Source of the DNA: Myxococcus hansupus
GTDB lineage: Bacteria > Myxococcota > Myxococcia > Myxococcales > Myxococcaceae
Direction: 5' to 3'
DNA: 64,000 nt
Assembly (NCBI RefSeq): GCF_000280925.3
Contig: NZ_CP012109.1
Location: forward strand, 1,116,001 to 1,180,000
Below the pieces are notes generated by a model. It saw only the letters and a list, made by a program, of their open reading frames with translations. It searched no databases and was not told the origin of the DNA. Below, in pieces: positions 57,101 to 64,000 of this stretch. The position numbers were made by a program, and so were the translations under genes. Numbering within the stretch: position 1 is the stretch's first letter; every line of letters begins with the position of its first letter.

Positions 57101-57811
57101 CCGGCCTTCACGGAGAAGACGGAGCTGGTGCGGCGGCTGGGCAACCCCCGGCTGATGGAGCGCAACCTGGCCCTCTTCACGCCGCCGTACTACCTGGAGC
57201 GCGGCGAGCACGAGCACGTGGCCGCGGTGGTGGCCCGCGCCGAGGCGCTGTCGCGCGTGCTGCCCGAGGACCGCTGGCTCCAGTGTCACCTGCGCGTGTA
57301 CCAGGCCTGCCGCGACGTGCTGTTCGAGGACGCTGGTGCGGCGCGCCAGTCGCTGCCCGCGGCCCTGGCGGCGGCGCGCGAGGGGGGCATCCGCATGGAG
57401 ACGCTGCTGCGCGTCTACCAGTCCCGCTTCGAGCGGGAGCAGGGCAACCTCGTGGCGGCCCAGGATGCCGCGGAGGCGGCGCTGGTGCGGGCCACCGACC
57501 CGGTGCTCGCGAACCCGTGGGATGAAATCCTCTCCCGCCGGGCGCTGGCGGCGCTGATGCCCGGCGAGGAGGGGCTGATGCACCTGCGCCGCGCGCTCGC
57601 GCTCGCGGAGCTGACGGGCAACGTGCTCCAGGTCGGGCTGGTGCGCCTGTCGCTCGCGGAGCGCGCGCGGGACTCGGACGCCGCGGTGGTGGCGCTCGAG
57701 GCGGCGGAGGCGGCCTTCACCGACGCGCGCGCCTCCAGCCTGCTCGCGCTGGCCAGCTCGCTGCGCGGCGCGCTCCAGCGCCGAGCCGAGGAGCTTCGTC
57801 AAATCGCCTGA
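54101..57811 (+). CDS. Serine/threonine protein kinase fused to a signalling ATPase
   Basis: A 1236-residue cytoplasmic protein starting with GTG. Residues about 48-310 are a Hanks-type kinase: glycine loop LLGEGGMGRIWLA, invariant Lys in VALKEMQ, catalytic loop HCDIKASN (about 176; the usual Arg is Cys), MDFGVMHQLG and the APE region LAPEW. From about 340 a STAND/AAA-type ATPase follows with Walker A GAPAGVGKT (about 361) and Walker B LVLCFEDLQWADSA (about 466). The remaining 600 residues are helical, TPR/HEAT-like. This layout is common in myxobacterial signalling. The input is unknown and no membrane segment is seen. Confidence 0.92.
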   Translation: MSDEEKTAVLDERSRPPSSWGDRIRTPITLPGARAGERRSLAMGMVVTGRYRVEGLLGEGGMGRIWLASDLHEHRRVALKEMQVPAGLTAGKTEELVLMFRHEFFAMKKLQHPGTLKVFDWGMTEAGNRFITMEVVDGQDLSSLGRESPLDTATLYRVLIQMSQVLAFLHSRLYVHCDIKASNVRITRSGAVKLMDFGVMHQLGTPSPGKLKGTLEYLAPEWQRGASIDGRADLYSLGVMAYYLATRRLPFKRNTPAALLADHLTRPPPKPSTICPVDPQLEEIILLLLAKDPRERFQDASELMEALCHASGEPMPEEPLSARASYLHVPEVVGRAAELEALMNGLAEADWGQSRAVLLGAPAGVGKTRLLQEFELQAKLAELPFGRGQCRAEGQAPLTPIVQAVRCLVPLTPAEMMDRLAPKLRQLLPGLTPDAPESHPVAGEEKLAFFGALAEWVQALGRRMTLVLCFEDLQWADSATLEVLNVLIRALYGTRGMVVGTFRSGELSRLSLAFQTVDEKITTRMDLEPLAVEHVRTLVELALPGLSVPEAFVTRLHDTTGGNAFFATECLRALVEEGALTRVGGRWSAVEGLDTRPMPASIHDAVIARLGSAPAEQVSLLRRLAPAGRSLELPMLRALAELPEAELFAVLDGIVERQFLQEVEGRYVFTHDTVHQAIYDSTPEDDRRMAHGRVALALQTLHSSRPELSRTVGWHYLRSSEPELAIGPLLDAGRAAIEAQALLEATLLLKEAAMLLEAAPDFPGRDRLLLRIWVTMVEVGYSSDPPISLTFARKLSEHWASTVDLVEGRAQAVAALEAACSAPESERPARLKELFREREADSFSSPADVFWKQAELRILQAMALASVGRTDALSDLLARVRAEQPEVSPYRAATLLAPAQLCAYTGRFAGVLETQYEQLERLRGLREVTGRLPRRLAWALGMGGYMMNLNLALRGEPLDAQALRDGYAVAESHGFTDVRGFHLFSVVTRAAFTGDGAAFVPAFTEKTELVRRLGNPRLMERNLALFTPPYYLERGEHEHVAAVVARAEALSRVLPEDRWLQCHLRVYQACRDVLFEDAGAARQSLPAALAAAREGGIRMETLLRVYQSRFEREQGNLVAAQDAAEAALVRATDPVLANPWDEILSRRALAALMPGEEGLMHLRRALALAELTGNVLQVGLVRLSLAERARDSDAAVVALEAAEAAFTDARASSLLALASSLRGALQRRAEELRQIA

Positions 57812-57913
57812 GGCGTACCGTCGGCGGGAGGCGCCCGAGCGTCACGGCGCATCCCCGTTCCGGGCCCAGCGGGATGTCCCGCGCACTCGCGGTTCGCTTG
57901 CCACCTCCAGCTT

Positions 57914-58113
57914 GTGCAGGGAGCTTGCGCGCGCGGACCGTGGCGCCTCCGGCATGTGCAGGGAGCTGGCGCGGACCGTGGCGTCTCCGACATGTGCAGG
58001 GAGCTGGCGCTCGAACCATGGCGTCTCCGGCATGTACAGGGAGCCGGCGCGCGAACCATGGCGTCTCCGGCATGTGCAGGGAGCTGGCGCGCGAACCATG
58101 GCGTCTCCGGCAT
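57914..58113. repeat. Five tandem copies of a roughly 40 bp unit
   Basis: Units GTGCAGGGAGCTGGCGCGCG... ending TCTCCGGCAT at 57914-57955 (42 bp), 57956-57993 (38 bp), 57994-58033, 58034-58073 and 58074-58113 (40 bp each). The three right-hand units are near identical; the left two differ and vary in length. They are contiguous without spacers, so this is not CRISPR. Unit length is not a multiple of three and no protein fits. The rest of the 443-base gap between the kinase and isomerase genes holds nothing I recognise. Confidence 0.9.
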
Positions 58114-58254
58114 AGGGTTGTCGCTGGCGCGGGGGAGCGCCGCCCTCGACTCGCTGGCGTCCTGGACGCGGAGCCGTTCAGAAGCCACTGTGCTCCCTCC
58201 GGCGTGTGCGTCCTGTGACGGTGCGGCCCCGGGGTCGGCGTTAGACTCAGGGCC

Positions 58255-58911
58255 ATGCCCCACACCCCCATCCGCTTCCTCCTCGACTACATCTCGCCGT
58301 ACGCCTACCTGGCCTGGACGCGCCTGCCGGCCCTCGCCGCGCGCCATGGCCGCACCGTGGAGCCCGTCCCCGTGCTGCTGGCGGGCCTGCTCAACGCGAC
58401 GGGCAACATCGGCCCCGCCGAGGTGGCGCCCAAGCGCGTCTACATCTTCAAGCAGACGCTGCGCATCGCCCACGCGTTCAACGTGCCCTTCGCGCCGCCG
58501 CCCGCGCACCCGTTCAACCCGCTGCTCGCGCTGCGGGTGACGGCCGCCGTGGAAGACCTGGGGGCGCGCAGCCGGCTGGTGAGCGCCCTGTACGCCTCCG
58601 CGTGGGGCGGCGGCCCCGGGCTGGAGACGCCCGAGACGGTGGGCGCCGCGATTCAGGCCGCGGGCCTGGACGCTCCGGCGCTGCTCGCCGCCGCGCAGAC
58701 CCAGGCCGTGAAGGACCGGGTCCGGAGCAACACCGAGGCGGCGCTGGCCGCCGGGGCCTTCGGGGTGCCCACCTACCTGGCGGACGACGAGCTGTTCTTT
58801 GGCGTCGACTCGCTGGAGCACCTGGAGCAGTTCCTGCGGGGCGAGGACCCGCTCACCCCGGACGCGCTCGAGCGCTGGCGCACCCTGCCGGCCAGCGCGT
58901 CCCGGCGCTAG
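58255..58911 (+). CDS. 2-hydroxychromene-2-carboxylate isomerase / GST-kappa-like (DsbA-fold) protein
   Basis: A 218-residue thioredoxin-fold protein. FLLDYISPYAYLAWTRL at the start has the Ser-Pro-Tyr motif of the HCCA isomerase/GST-kappa group, where the Ser replaces the CxxC of DsbA. AGAFGVPTYLADDELFFGVDSL near the end is the family's cis-proline and substrate region. These enzymes use glutathione to isomerise aromatic breakdown products or act as generic GSTs; the substrate here is unclear. No aromatic pathway genes are adjacent. The start at 58255 is supported by the family alignment. Confidence 0.85.
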   Translation: MPHTPIRFLLDYISPYAYLAWTRLPALAARHGRTVEPVPVLLAGLLNATGNIGPAEVAPKRVYIFKQTLRIAHAFNVPFAPPPAHPFNPLLALRVTAAVEDLGARSRLVSALYASAWGGGPGLETPETVGAAIQAAGLDAPALLAAAQTQAVKDRVRSNTEAALAAGAFGVPTYLADDELFFGVDSLEHLEQFLRGEDPLTPDALERWRTLPASASRR

Positions 58912-59055
58912 CGCGCGGAAGCCAGCGCACGCCGGCACCGCTTTCCGCTAGGGTCCCGGGGCCATGGTCTCCGGTCGGCCCGCCTTGTTGACCTCCTCGA
59001 CGCGGCACCGCGCGCACGTCGCGCGGGTATCCCCGTGCCTGGAGGCCCCTCCCGA

Positions 59056-59703
59056 ATGAACATCCTCGTCGAGTTGGGCATCGCCGTCGCCGGCCTGGTG
59101 CTGGCGTGCGTGCTGCTGTCCATGAACCTCTGGCGCAGCATCCTCTTCCTCGCCCCGTCCAGCGTCCGCGTGGAGCCCGAAGCCCCCGCCGACCAGATGG
59201 ACCTGCCGCTGACGCTGTCGGGCCGCGCCAACCAGCTCCAGGCGCTGGGCTTCGTGCCGCTGGGCAGCCACGAGGAGAAGCCGCGCCTCCAGCGCGCCAC
59301 GCGCTCCTACGACTGGGCGCACCCCGGTGAGCGCGTCTTCGCCACGCTCTACGCGGGGCAGGGGGGCGTCCCCCGGTTGTACCTCCTCACCCCCCTGGCG
59401 TCCGGCGGCTTCGTCATCACCGCCGACTACCGGCGCCCCGCGTTGGACGTGCCCGGCGTCTACCTGACGGGTTCACTGGAGGACGCTCCGCCCGACCGCC
59501 TGCTGCGCGCCCATCTGCGCCGGCTGGAGGGCCTGGAGCCCGCCGGCGACTTCACCTGGGAAGGCCGGGTGGCGGCCGGGCGTTCCTGGTACCAAGGGCT
59601 TGGCCGCAAGGAAATCCGCAAACAGAACCTTCAAGGTTTGTTGTGGACCGTCATCGCGCTTGCCATCGTCGCCAGCGCTTTTTTAGGGCGGCGCGGGCCC
59701 TGA
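59056..59703 (+). CDS. Membrane protein of unknown function
   Basis: A 215-residue protein started at 59056 after GGAGG. One hydrophobic helix at the N-terminus (ILVELGIAVAGLVLACVLLS) and one at the C-terminus (LLWTVIALAIVASAFLG) frame a soluble domain (about residues 45-185) with LTLSGRANQLQALGFVPLGS and RVFATLYAGQGGVPRLYLLT. I do not recognise the family. The layout suggests a domain held between two membrane anchors. It lies between the isomerase and thiolase genes. Confidence 0.75.
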   Translation: MNILVELGIAVAGLVLACVLLSMNLWRSILFLAPSSVRVEPEAPADQMDLPLTLSGRANQLQALGFVPLGSHEEKPRLQRATRSYDWAHPGERVFATLYAGQGGVPRLYLLTPLASGGFVITADYRRPALDVPGVYLTGSLEDAPPDRLLRAHLRRLEGLEPAGDFTWEGRVAAGRSWYQGLGRKEIRKQNLQGLLWTVIALAIVASAFLGRRGP

Positions 59704-59779
59704 GGGCCGCCGTCCCACACGTCACGACGTCACGGCGCGCGTGCACCGCGCGCCCCTTGAGAGTAGGTAGACGACCACC

Positions 59780-60976
59780 ATGAAGAGCGTGTCCAAGAAC
59801 GAGGAAATCTACTTCCTGTCCGGTAAGCGCACCCCGTTTGGTACCTACGGGGGCAGCCTGAAGGACCTCAGCGCCACCGACCTCGCGGTGGAGTCCGCGA
59901 AGGCGGCCCTGGCCCAGGCGAAGGTGTCTCCGGAGGACGTGCAGCACGTCGTCTACGGCAACGTGGTGCAGACCAGCGCCGACGCCATCTACCTGCCGCG
60001 CCACGTGGGCCTGCGCACCGGCGTTCCCGTCCCCGTTCCCGCGCTGGGCGTCAACCGGCTGTGCGGCTCCGGCTTCCAGGCCTTCGTCACCGCCGCGGAG
60101 ATGATGCTCACCGAGCAGGCCTCCGTCGTGCTGGCCGGTGGCACCGAGTCCATGAGCCAGGCCCCCCACGTCATCCGCGGCGCCCGCTGGGGCCTGCCGC
60201 TGGGCAAGGGCGGCCTGGAGGACATGCTCTGGACGGCCCTCACCGACAGCTACACCGGTCAGCCCATGGCGATGACGGCCGAGCAGCTCGCGGTGGACTA
60301 CGCCCTGACGCAGGAGCAGGTGGACGAGTACGCCGTCCTCACGCAGAAGCGCTTCGCCGCCGCGCAGGAGGCGGGCCGCTTCCAGGACGAAATCGCCCCC
60401 GTCACGCTGAAGACGAAGAAGGGTGAGACGGTGGTGTCTCGCGACGAGCACGGCCGCCCGGAGACGACGGTGGAGGGCCTGCGCAAGCTGCCCAAGGTCT
60501 TCAAGAAGGACGGCGTGGTGCACGCGGGCGCCGCCAGCGGCATCTGCGACGGCGCGGGTTCCATGGTGATGGCCACCGGCAGCTACGTGAAGCAGCACGG
60601 CCTGCAGCCCATTGCGCGGCTCGTCAACTGGGGCATCTCCGGGTGCGACCCCAAGGTCATGGGCATTGGCCCCGCGCCGGCCATCCGGAACCTCCTGGCG
60701 CGCGCGGAGTGTCAGCTTTCGGACATTGACCTCTTCGAGGTCAACGAGGCCTTCGCGCCGCAGTTCCTGGCGGTGGAGAAGGAGCTGGGCCTGCCGCGTG
60801 AGCGGACCAACGTGAATGGCGGCGCCATCGCCGTGGGCCACCCGCTGGGCGCCTCGGGCGCGCGCATCACCACCACCCTGGTGTACGAGCTGAAGCGCCG
60901 CGGCGCCCGCTATGGTATCGGGTCCGCCTGCATCGGTGGCGGCCAGGGCATCGCGGTGCTCGTCGAGGCGCTCTGA
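59780..60976 (+). CDS. Acetyl-CoA C-acetyltransferase (thiolase)
   Basis: A 398-residue thiolase. Active-site nucleophile in [11 protein letters not shown] (C95), then the substrate His in [29 protein letters not shown] and the second Cys in SACIGGGQG. All catalytic residues are intact. Biosynthetic (PHB or isoprenoid) and degradative roles are both possible; the length is typical of both. GAGAGTA Shine-Dalgarno precedes the start. Its stop overlaps the next start (TGATG), so it is coupled to a small Cys-rich protein. Confidence 0.94.
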   Translation: MKSVSKNEEIYFLSGKRTPFGTYGGSLKDLSATDLAVESAKAALAQAKVSPEDVQHVVYGNVVQTSADAIYLPRHVGLRTGVPVPVPALGVNRLCGSGFQAFVTAAEMMLTEQASVVLAGGTESMSQAPHVIRGARWGLPLGKGGLEDMLWTALTDSYTGQPMAMTAEQLAVDYALTQEQVDEYAVLTQKRFAAAQEAGRFQDEIAPVTLKTKKGETVVSRDEHGRPETTVEGLRKLPKVFKKDGVVHAGAASGICDGAGSMVMATGSYVKQHGLQPIARLVNWGISGCDPKVMGIGPAPAIRNLLARAECQLSDIDLFEVNEAFAPQFLAVEKELGLPRERTNVNGGAIAVGHPLGASGARITTTLVYELKRRGARYGIGSACIGGGQGIAVLVEAL

Positions 60977-61221
60977 TGGCACACGACTTCCAACCAGGAC
61001 GCGAGATGAGCAACGAGGTGGACGCCAAGACGGCGCGTGAGCGGGCCAAGGCCATCGCGGAGCAGCGCCGCGCGGAGCGTCGCAACCGCAAGCGCAAGTG
61101 CGTGGTGTGCGGCGTCGAGGAGAGCGACAAGACGCCCCTCACGGCGCACCCCGAAGGCATCGGCCCGGCCTGCAAGGACGAGGTGACGTGCCTGGCGCGC
61201 AAGGCCGCTAGCGGCCGGTGA
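60976..61221 (+). CDS. Small Cys-rich (zinc-ribbon-like) hypothetical protein
   Basis: An 81-residue protein. The middle is highly basic (ERRNRKRK); then comes CVVCGVEESDKTPL with a CxxC, and further cysteines follow in GPACKDEVTC, giving a possible four-Cys zinc site. The start may be at 60976, overlapping the thiolase stop, or at 61006 (MSNEVDAKTAR), which has the Shine-Dalgarno AGGACGCGAG. Coupling to the thiolase suggests co-expression only. Function unknown. Confidence 0.65.
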   Translation: MAHDFQPGREMSNEVDAKTARERAKAIAEQRRAERRNRKRKCVVCGVEESDKTPLTAHPEGIGPACKDEVTCLARKAASGR

Positions 61222-61382
61222 AGTCCTAGGGCTCCGGCCTCGCCCCCCGCGCGAGGGCCGGGAGCCCACCCCCTGGGTGGGTAATTCGGGACGCGCAAGG
61301 GCCGGATTGTCGGCGGCGTTTCTTGATGGCGGAATCGTCTCGGGGTAAACGTCCAGAATCTCTGGTTTGGACGAGGGTCGGA

Positions 61383-61580
61383 ATGGGCGTTATCAGCTTC
61401 ACGGGCGTCAAGGTGTTCTCCACCACGCTCGCGCGTGACCGCGAGAACATGGGTGAGAACATCACCAAGTGGCTCAAGGAGAACTCCCATGTCGAGGTGG
61501 TCGACAGGGTGGTGACGCAGTCCTCCGATAAGGAGTTCCACTGTCTGACCATCACGCTCTTCTACAAAGTGAAGGCCTGA
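61383..61580 (+). CDS. Small conserved-looking hypothetical protein
   Basis: A 65-residue protein (MGVISFTGVKVFSTTLARDR...) with GGGTCGGA before the ATG at 61383. It is compact and beta-alpha-beta in feel (FSTTLARDRENMGENITKWL; EFHCLTITLFYKVKA). No known domain is recognised. The frame is open 60 bases further upstream, but that part lacks a start with a Shine-Dalgarno. A terminator-like hairpin follows 38 bases later. The 161-base gap before it holds nothing I recognise. Confidence 0.6.
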   Translation: MGVISFTGVKVFSTTLARDRENMGENITKWLKENSHVEVVDRVVTQSSDKEFHCLTITLFYKVKA

Positions 61581-61618
61581 GCGGCCTCGCGGCGTTTGAA
61601 GCGACGTAGGTGTTCGAG

Positions 61619-61655
61619 GGCGCTCTCCCCGGTCTGTCGGGGAGCGGCGCCCTTC
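61619..61655 (+). terminator. Terminator-like hairpin after the 65-residue gene
   Basis: GGGCGC pairs with GCGCCC and, inside it, CTCCCCG pairs with CGGGGAG around a 6-base loop, with one asymmetric bulge. The stem is followed by TTCGTCGTTTGG, a weak T-rich run. Confidence 0.55.
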
Positions 61656-61732
61656 GTCGTTTGGGGTTGCGAAGCGAGCGGTGTTCCACCACCTTTGGAC
61701 GGCTCTGGAGCAACGAGAGGATGGTGTACTGA

Positions 61733-62461
61733 ATGCGACCGATGCGGAGCTTCGGCGGCGGGGGCGGCGGTATGGGGCTGCCCGGCCTGGAGACCATGGC
61801 GTCCAAGCTGGCCGTGGCGCTGGTGGCCGGCTCCGTGCTGTTCCACCTGACGAAGGCCCAGTCCGGCAACCTGCTGCTGCTGATCCCCGAACTGGTGGTC
61901 CGCGGGCCCTTCCTCTGGCAGCCGCTCACCTACGCCTTCATCGAGACCGCCCCGATTGGCATCATCTTCGGGGCCATCATCACGTGGTCCATCGGCGGCT
62001 ACCTGGAGTCCCTCTGGGGCGGCAAGCGGCTCCTGATGGTGGCGGTGGGCATCGCGGTGACCGCGGGTGTGCTCACCACGCTGCTGGCCCTGCTCGTGCC
62101 CGGCACGACGGTGCAGGCGTACGCCGGCGGCAACGTGATGACGTCGGTGCTGTGGGTGTCCTACGGACTCACCATTGGCCGGGGGCAGGCGAACTTCTGG
62201 GGCATTCCGCTCTCGGGCAATGCCCTGGCTGGCATCGGCGCGGGCTTCGTCGTCCTGTCGGCCATCACGTCGGGCTGGCAGACGCAGGTCCCGGACCTGC
62301 TGGGCCTGTGCATGGCGTTCGCCTACGTGCGCGGCGCGAACCCGCGCAAGCTGTGGCTGACCCTGCAGCACTGGCGGCTGCAGCGTCAGTTGAAGGGCCG
62401 CTCCAAGCACCTGCAGGTGGTGCGGCAGGACCGTCCCGACCGGGACCAGTACCTCAACTGA
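61733..62461 (+). CDS. Rhomboid-like membrane protein lacking the usual catalytic motif
   Basis: A 242-residue integral membrane protein with about six hydrophobic helices after a Gly-rich start. FLWQPLTYAFIETAPIGIIF matches the rhomboid 'w.RlltypF.H' loop region, and IGGYLESLWGGKRLLMV the usual 'lG..lE..wGs..fl' segment. Where active rhomboids carry GxSG it reads GGNVMTSVLWVS, and no late catalytic His is seen. It thus resembles inactive rhomboid-like (derlin/DUF1751-type) proteins. A basic C-terminal tail of about 40 residues follows. The ATG at 61742 is an alternative start. Confidence 0.72.
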   Translation: MRPMRSFGGGGGGMGLPGLETMASKLAVALVAGSVLFHLTKAQSGNLLLLIPELVVRGPFLWQPLTYAFIETAPIGIIFGAIITWSIGGYLESLWGGKRLLMVAVGIAVTAGVLTTLLALLVPGTTVQAYAGGNVMTSVLWVSYGLTIGRGQANFWGIPLSGNALAGIGAGFVVLSAITSGWQTQVPDLLGLCMAFAYVRGANPRKLWLTLQHWRLQRQLKGRSKHLQVVRQDRPDRDQYLN

Positions 62462-62476
62462 CGCCGGGCGGGCGTC

Positions 62477-64000
62477 TCAGTGGGCCGCCTCCGGGTGGCC
62501 ATACTGCTTGAGCTTCCGGTAGAGCGTCGCCACGCCGATGTCGAGCTGCTCGGCGGTGCGCGCGCGGTTGCCGCCGTTCTGGGCCAGCACCGCGAGGATG
62601 TAGTGCTTCTCCACGTCCTCCAGCCGCCGTGGGTTGTCCGAGGGCACCAGGCTGGGGGGCGCGGCGCGGACCTCCTCGGGCAGGTCCTCCCGCTCCACGC
62701 GCGTGCCCTCGCAAAGGGCGACGGCGCGCTCCACGGCGTTGCCCAGCTCGCGCACGTTGCCGGGCCACGGGTAGCGGAGGAGTTGATCCGCCGCGTCGGG
62801 CGACAGGCCTGACACCCGGCGGCCCAGCCGCTCCGCGGCCTCCGCGAGCAGCAGCCGCGCCAGGGGCAGCACGTCGTCACGGCGGTCCCTCAGCGGCGGA
62901 ATCCTCAGCTCGATGACGCGCAGCCGGTAGTAGAGGTCCTGCCGGAAGCGGCCCAGGCGGACCTCCTCGGCGAGGTCGCGGTTGGTGGCGGCGACGAGCC
63001 GCACATCCACCTTGCGGCTGGTGTTCTCGCCCACGCGGCGGACCTCACGCTCCTGGAGCACGCGCAGCAGCTTGGCCTGCATGGAAGGCGGCACCTCGCC
63101 CACCTCGTCCAGGAAGAGGGTGCCGCCGTGGGCCGCTTCGAAGAGGCCCGCCCTGTCGCTGGTGGCGCCGGTGAAGGCGCCGCGCACGTGGCCGAAGAGC
63201 TCGCTCTCCAGCAGGCTCTCGGTGACGGCGGCGCAGTTGACGGCGACGAAGGCCTTGTGCGCGCGGCCGGACTCGTCGTGGATGAGCCGCGCGATGCGCT
63301 CCTTGCCCACGCCGCTCTCGCCGGTGACGAGCACCGTGGAGTCCACCTTCGCGGAGCGCCGCGCCAGGTTGATGACCCGCTGCATCGCCTCCGAGCGCGC
63401 CACCATGCCCGCCGGGTCCTCCGTCACGCCCGCGCGCGCCAGGGACTGCCGCTTCGCGCGCAGCTTGCGCTCCGTCTGCCGCAGCGCCTCCGTCACCTGC
63501 GCCAGCATGCCTTCCATGCACTGGGTTTCGTAGAAGCGGAGCACCTCGGCGCACTCGGTGCTCCATTCGTCGGCGGGCCGGCCCACGTAGTGGCAGGCCG
63601 CGTCGCCCTTGCCCACGCAGCGCAGCTCCGTGCCGTAGATGGGCTTGCCGTTGACGTAGCTCATGTAGCCGGACGCGAAGCCGGTGAGGCTCCAGCACAC
63701 CGGCTGGTCGGCCTGTCCCAGGTGCAGGAGGTGCTGCTCGGCCTCGTAGGAGTCGCGCCACTGGGCCTCGGCGAAGGGCTCCGGGCCTTCGTCCGCCCGG
63801 CGCTCCACCGGCTCCACCCGGACCTGTCCCTGCAGCGTGTGCAGCCGGCCGCCCGCGCGCCGCCACAGCGACTCATCCTTCCAGGGCACCGCGCCCTTCA
63901 TCGCCTCCGCGGTGCGCCAGCCGTGCGCGTAACCCAGGCGCGTGAAGGTGCCGCGCGCCGCCGTCATCCCCATCAACCCGATGAGCTCCTTGCGCAGCAT
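62477..64000 (-). CDS. Sigma-54-dependent activator with XylR-type sensor (5' end off window)
   Basis: At least 507 residues, minus strand, running off the right edge. The N-terminal part matches the middle of an XylR_N/V4R sensor (LRKELIGLMGMTAARGTFTR; then CWSLTGFASGYMSYVNGK and CVGKGDAACHY), so the true start lies beyond 64000. The AAA+ domain has Walker A GESGVGKE, the sigma-54-contacting GAFTGA and Walker B GTLFLDEVGE, with ATNRDL and arginine-finger FRQDLYYRLRV. The C-terminus is a Fis-type HTH (NRARTAEQLDIGVATLYRKL). V4R cysteines suggest ligand or phenol sensing. Confidence 0.93.
   Translation of the reverse strand: MLRKELIGLMGMTAARGTFTRLGYAHGWRTAEAMKGAVPWKDESLWRRAGGRLHTLQGQVRVEPVERRADEGPEPFAEAQWRDSYEAEQHLLHLGQADQPVCWSLTGFASGYMSYVNGKPIYGTELRCVGKGDAACHYVGRPADEWSTECAEVLRFYETQCMEGMLAQVTEALRQTERKLRAKRQSLARAGVTEDPAGMVARSEAMQRVINLARRSAKVDSTVLVTGESGVGKERIARLIHDESGRAHKAFVAVNCAAVTESLLESELFGHVRGAFTGATSDRAGLFEAAHGGTLFLDEVGEVPPSMQAKLLRVLQEREVRRVGENTSRKVDVRLVAATNRDLAEEVRLGRFRQDLYYRLRVIELRIPPLRDRRDDVLPLARLLLAEAAERLGRRVSGLSPDAADQLLRYPWPGNVRELGNAVERAVALCEGTRVEREDLPEEVRAAPPSLVPSDNPRRLEDVEKHYILAVLAQNGGNRARTAEQLDIGVATLYRKLKQYGHPEAAH

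Noticed and set aside
57914-58113. Possible CRISPR array
   Set aside because: Copies are contiguous with no unique spacers, and no cas genes are present.

Overview
The window is high-GC DNA in which third codon positions are almost always G or C, so the reverse strands of real genes carry long false open frames. Gene content points to a deltaproteobacterial myxobacterium, most likely Myxococcus or a close relative. The evidence is an outer-membrane protein resembling the myxobacterial TIGR04551 family, a kinase fused to an ATPase, many lipoproteins, a chemoreceptor with variant signalling-tip residues, and a sigma-54 activator. This assignment is inferred from gene types, not from a database search.

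Left third (1-21 kb): a partial M48-like lipoprotein and mutM are followed by a tightly packed run of outer-membrane protein, lptM, lysA, dapA, dapB, a fumarylacetoacetase-fold enzyme, folK and a TPR protein. Most of these touch or overlap by 4 nt, and the run lies behind a sigma-70-like promoter. It joins lysine/diaminopimelate synthesis (needed for peptidoglycan) to folate synthesis. Next come divergent kdsD (KDO precursor) and a small transaldolase, then an acyl-CoA dehydrogenase with its electron-transfer flavoprotein (etfB-etfA). After these lie a Coa1-like protein, a signal-peptidase-like/GNAT fusion, a drug/metabolite exporter, a CPSF-type metallo-hydrolase, a MOSC protein and a pentapeptide-repeat protein.

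Middle (20-42 kb): an RluC/D-type pseudouridine synthase, PBP1A, pyrF, a short-chain dehydrogenase, a histone-deacetylase-fold enzyme, a chemoreceptor, an MFS transporter, tatB-tatC (TatC with a very large periplasmic insertion) and an RCK-domain protein. The methionine genes metY-metX follow. Their leader holds a promoter, a Met-rich 16-residue leader peptide and a terminator-like hairpin with a competing upstream repeat, which suggests transcription attenuation. Next are an AraC/methylguanine-methyltransferase fusion and a four-gene operon (histidine phosphatase, APH-type kinase, SDR, ACAD10/11-like dehydrogenase) opposite a LysR regulator. That set resembles the kinase-dependent 4-hydroxyacyl-CoA pathway (LvaA/C/D, ACAD10/11).

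Right third (42-64 kb): a degenerate island holds five copies of a 147-148 bp tandem repeat, an inverted core copy and a frameshifted gene remnant. After it come an epimerase and pruA on the minus strand, then a compact ureide operon: FAD oxidoreductase, allB, alc, uraD, uraH. No recognisable urate oxidase is present, so the FAD enzyme is a candidate for that step. The end holds a DUF488 protein, a stand-alone receiver, a trypsin-like lipoprotein, a 1236-aa kinase-ATPase, a 40 bp tandem repeat, a GST-kappa-like isomerase, a thiolase, small unknown proteins, a rhomboid-like protein without the usual active-site motif, and a truncated sigma-54 activator. I saw no tRNA, rRNA, CRISPR array, transposase or prophage.
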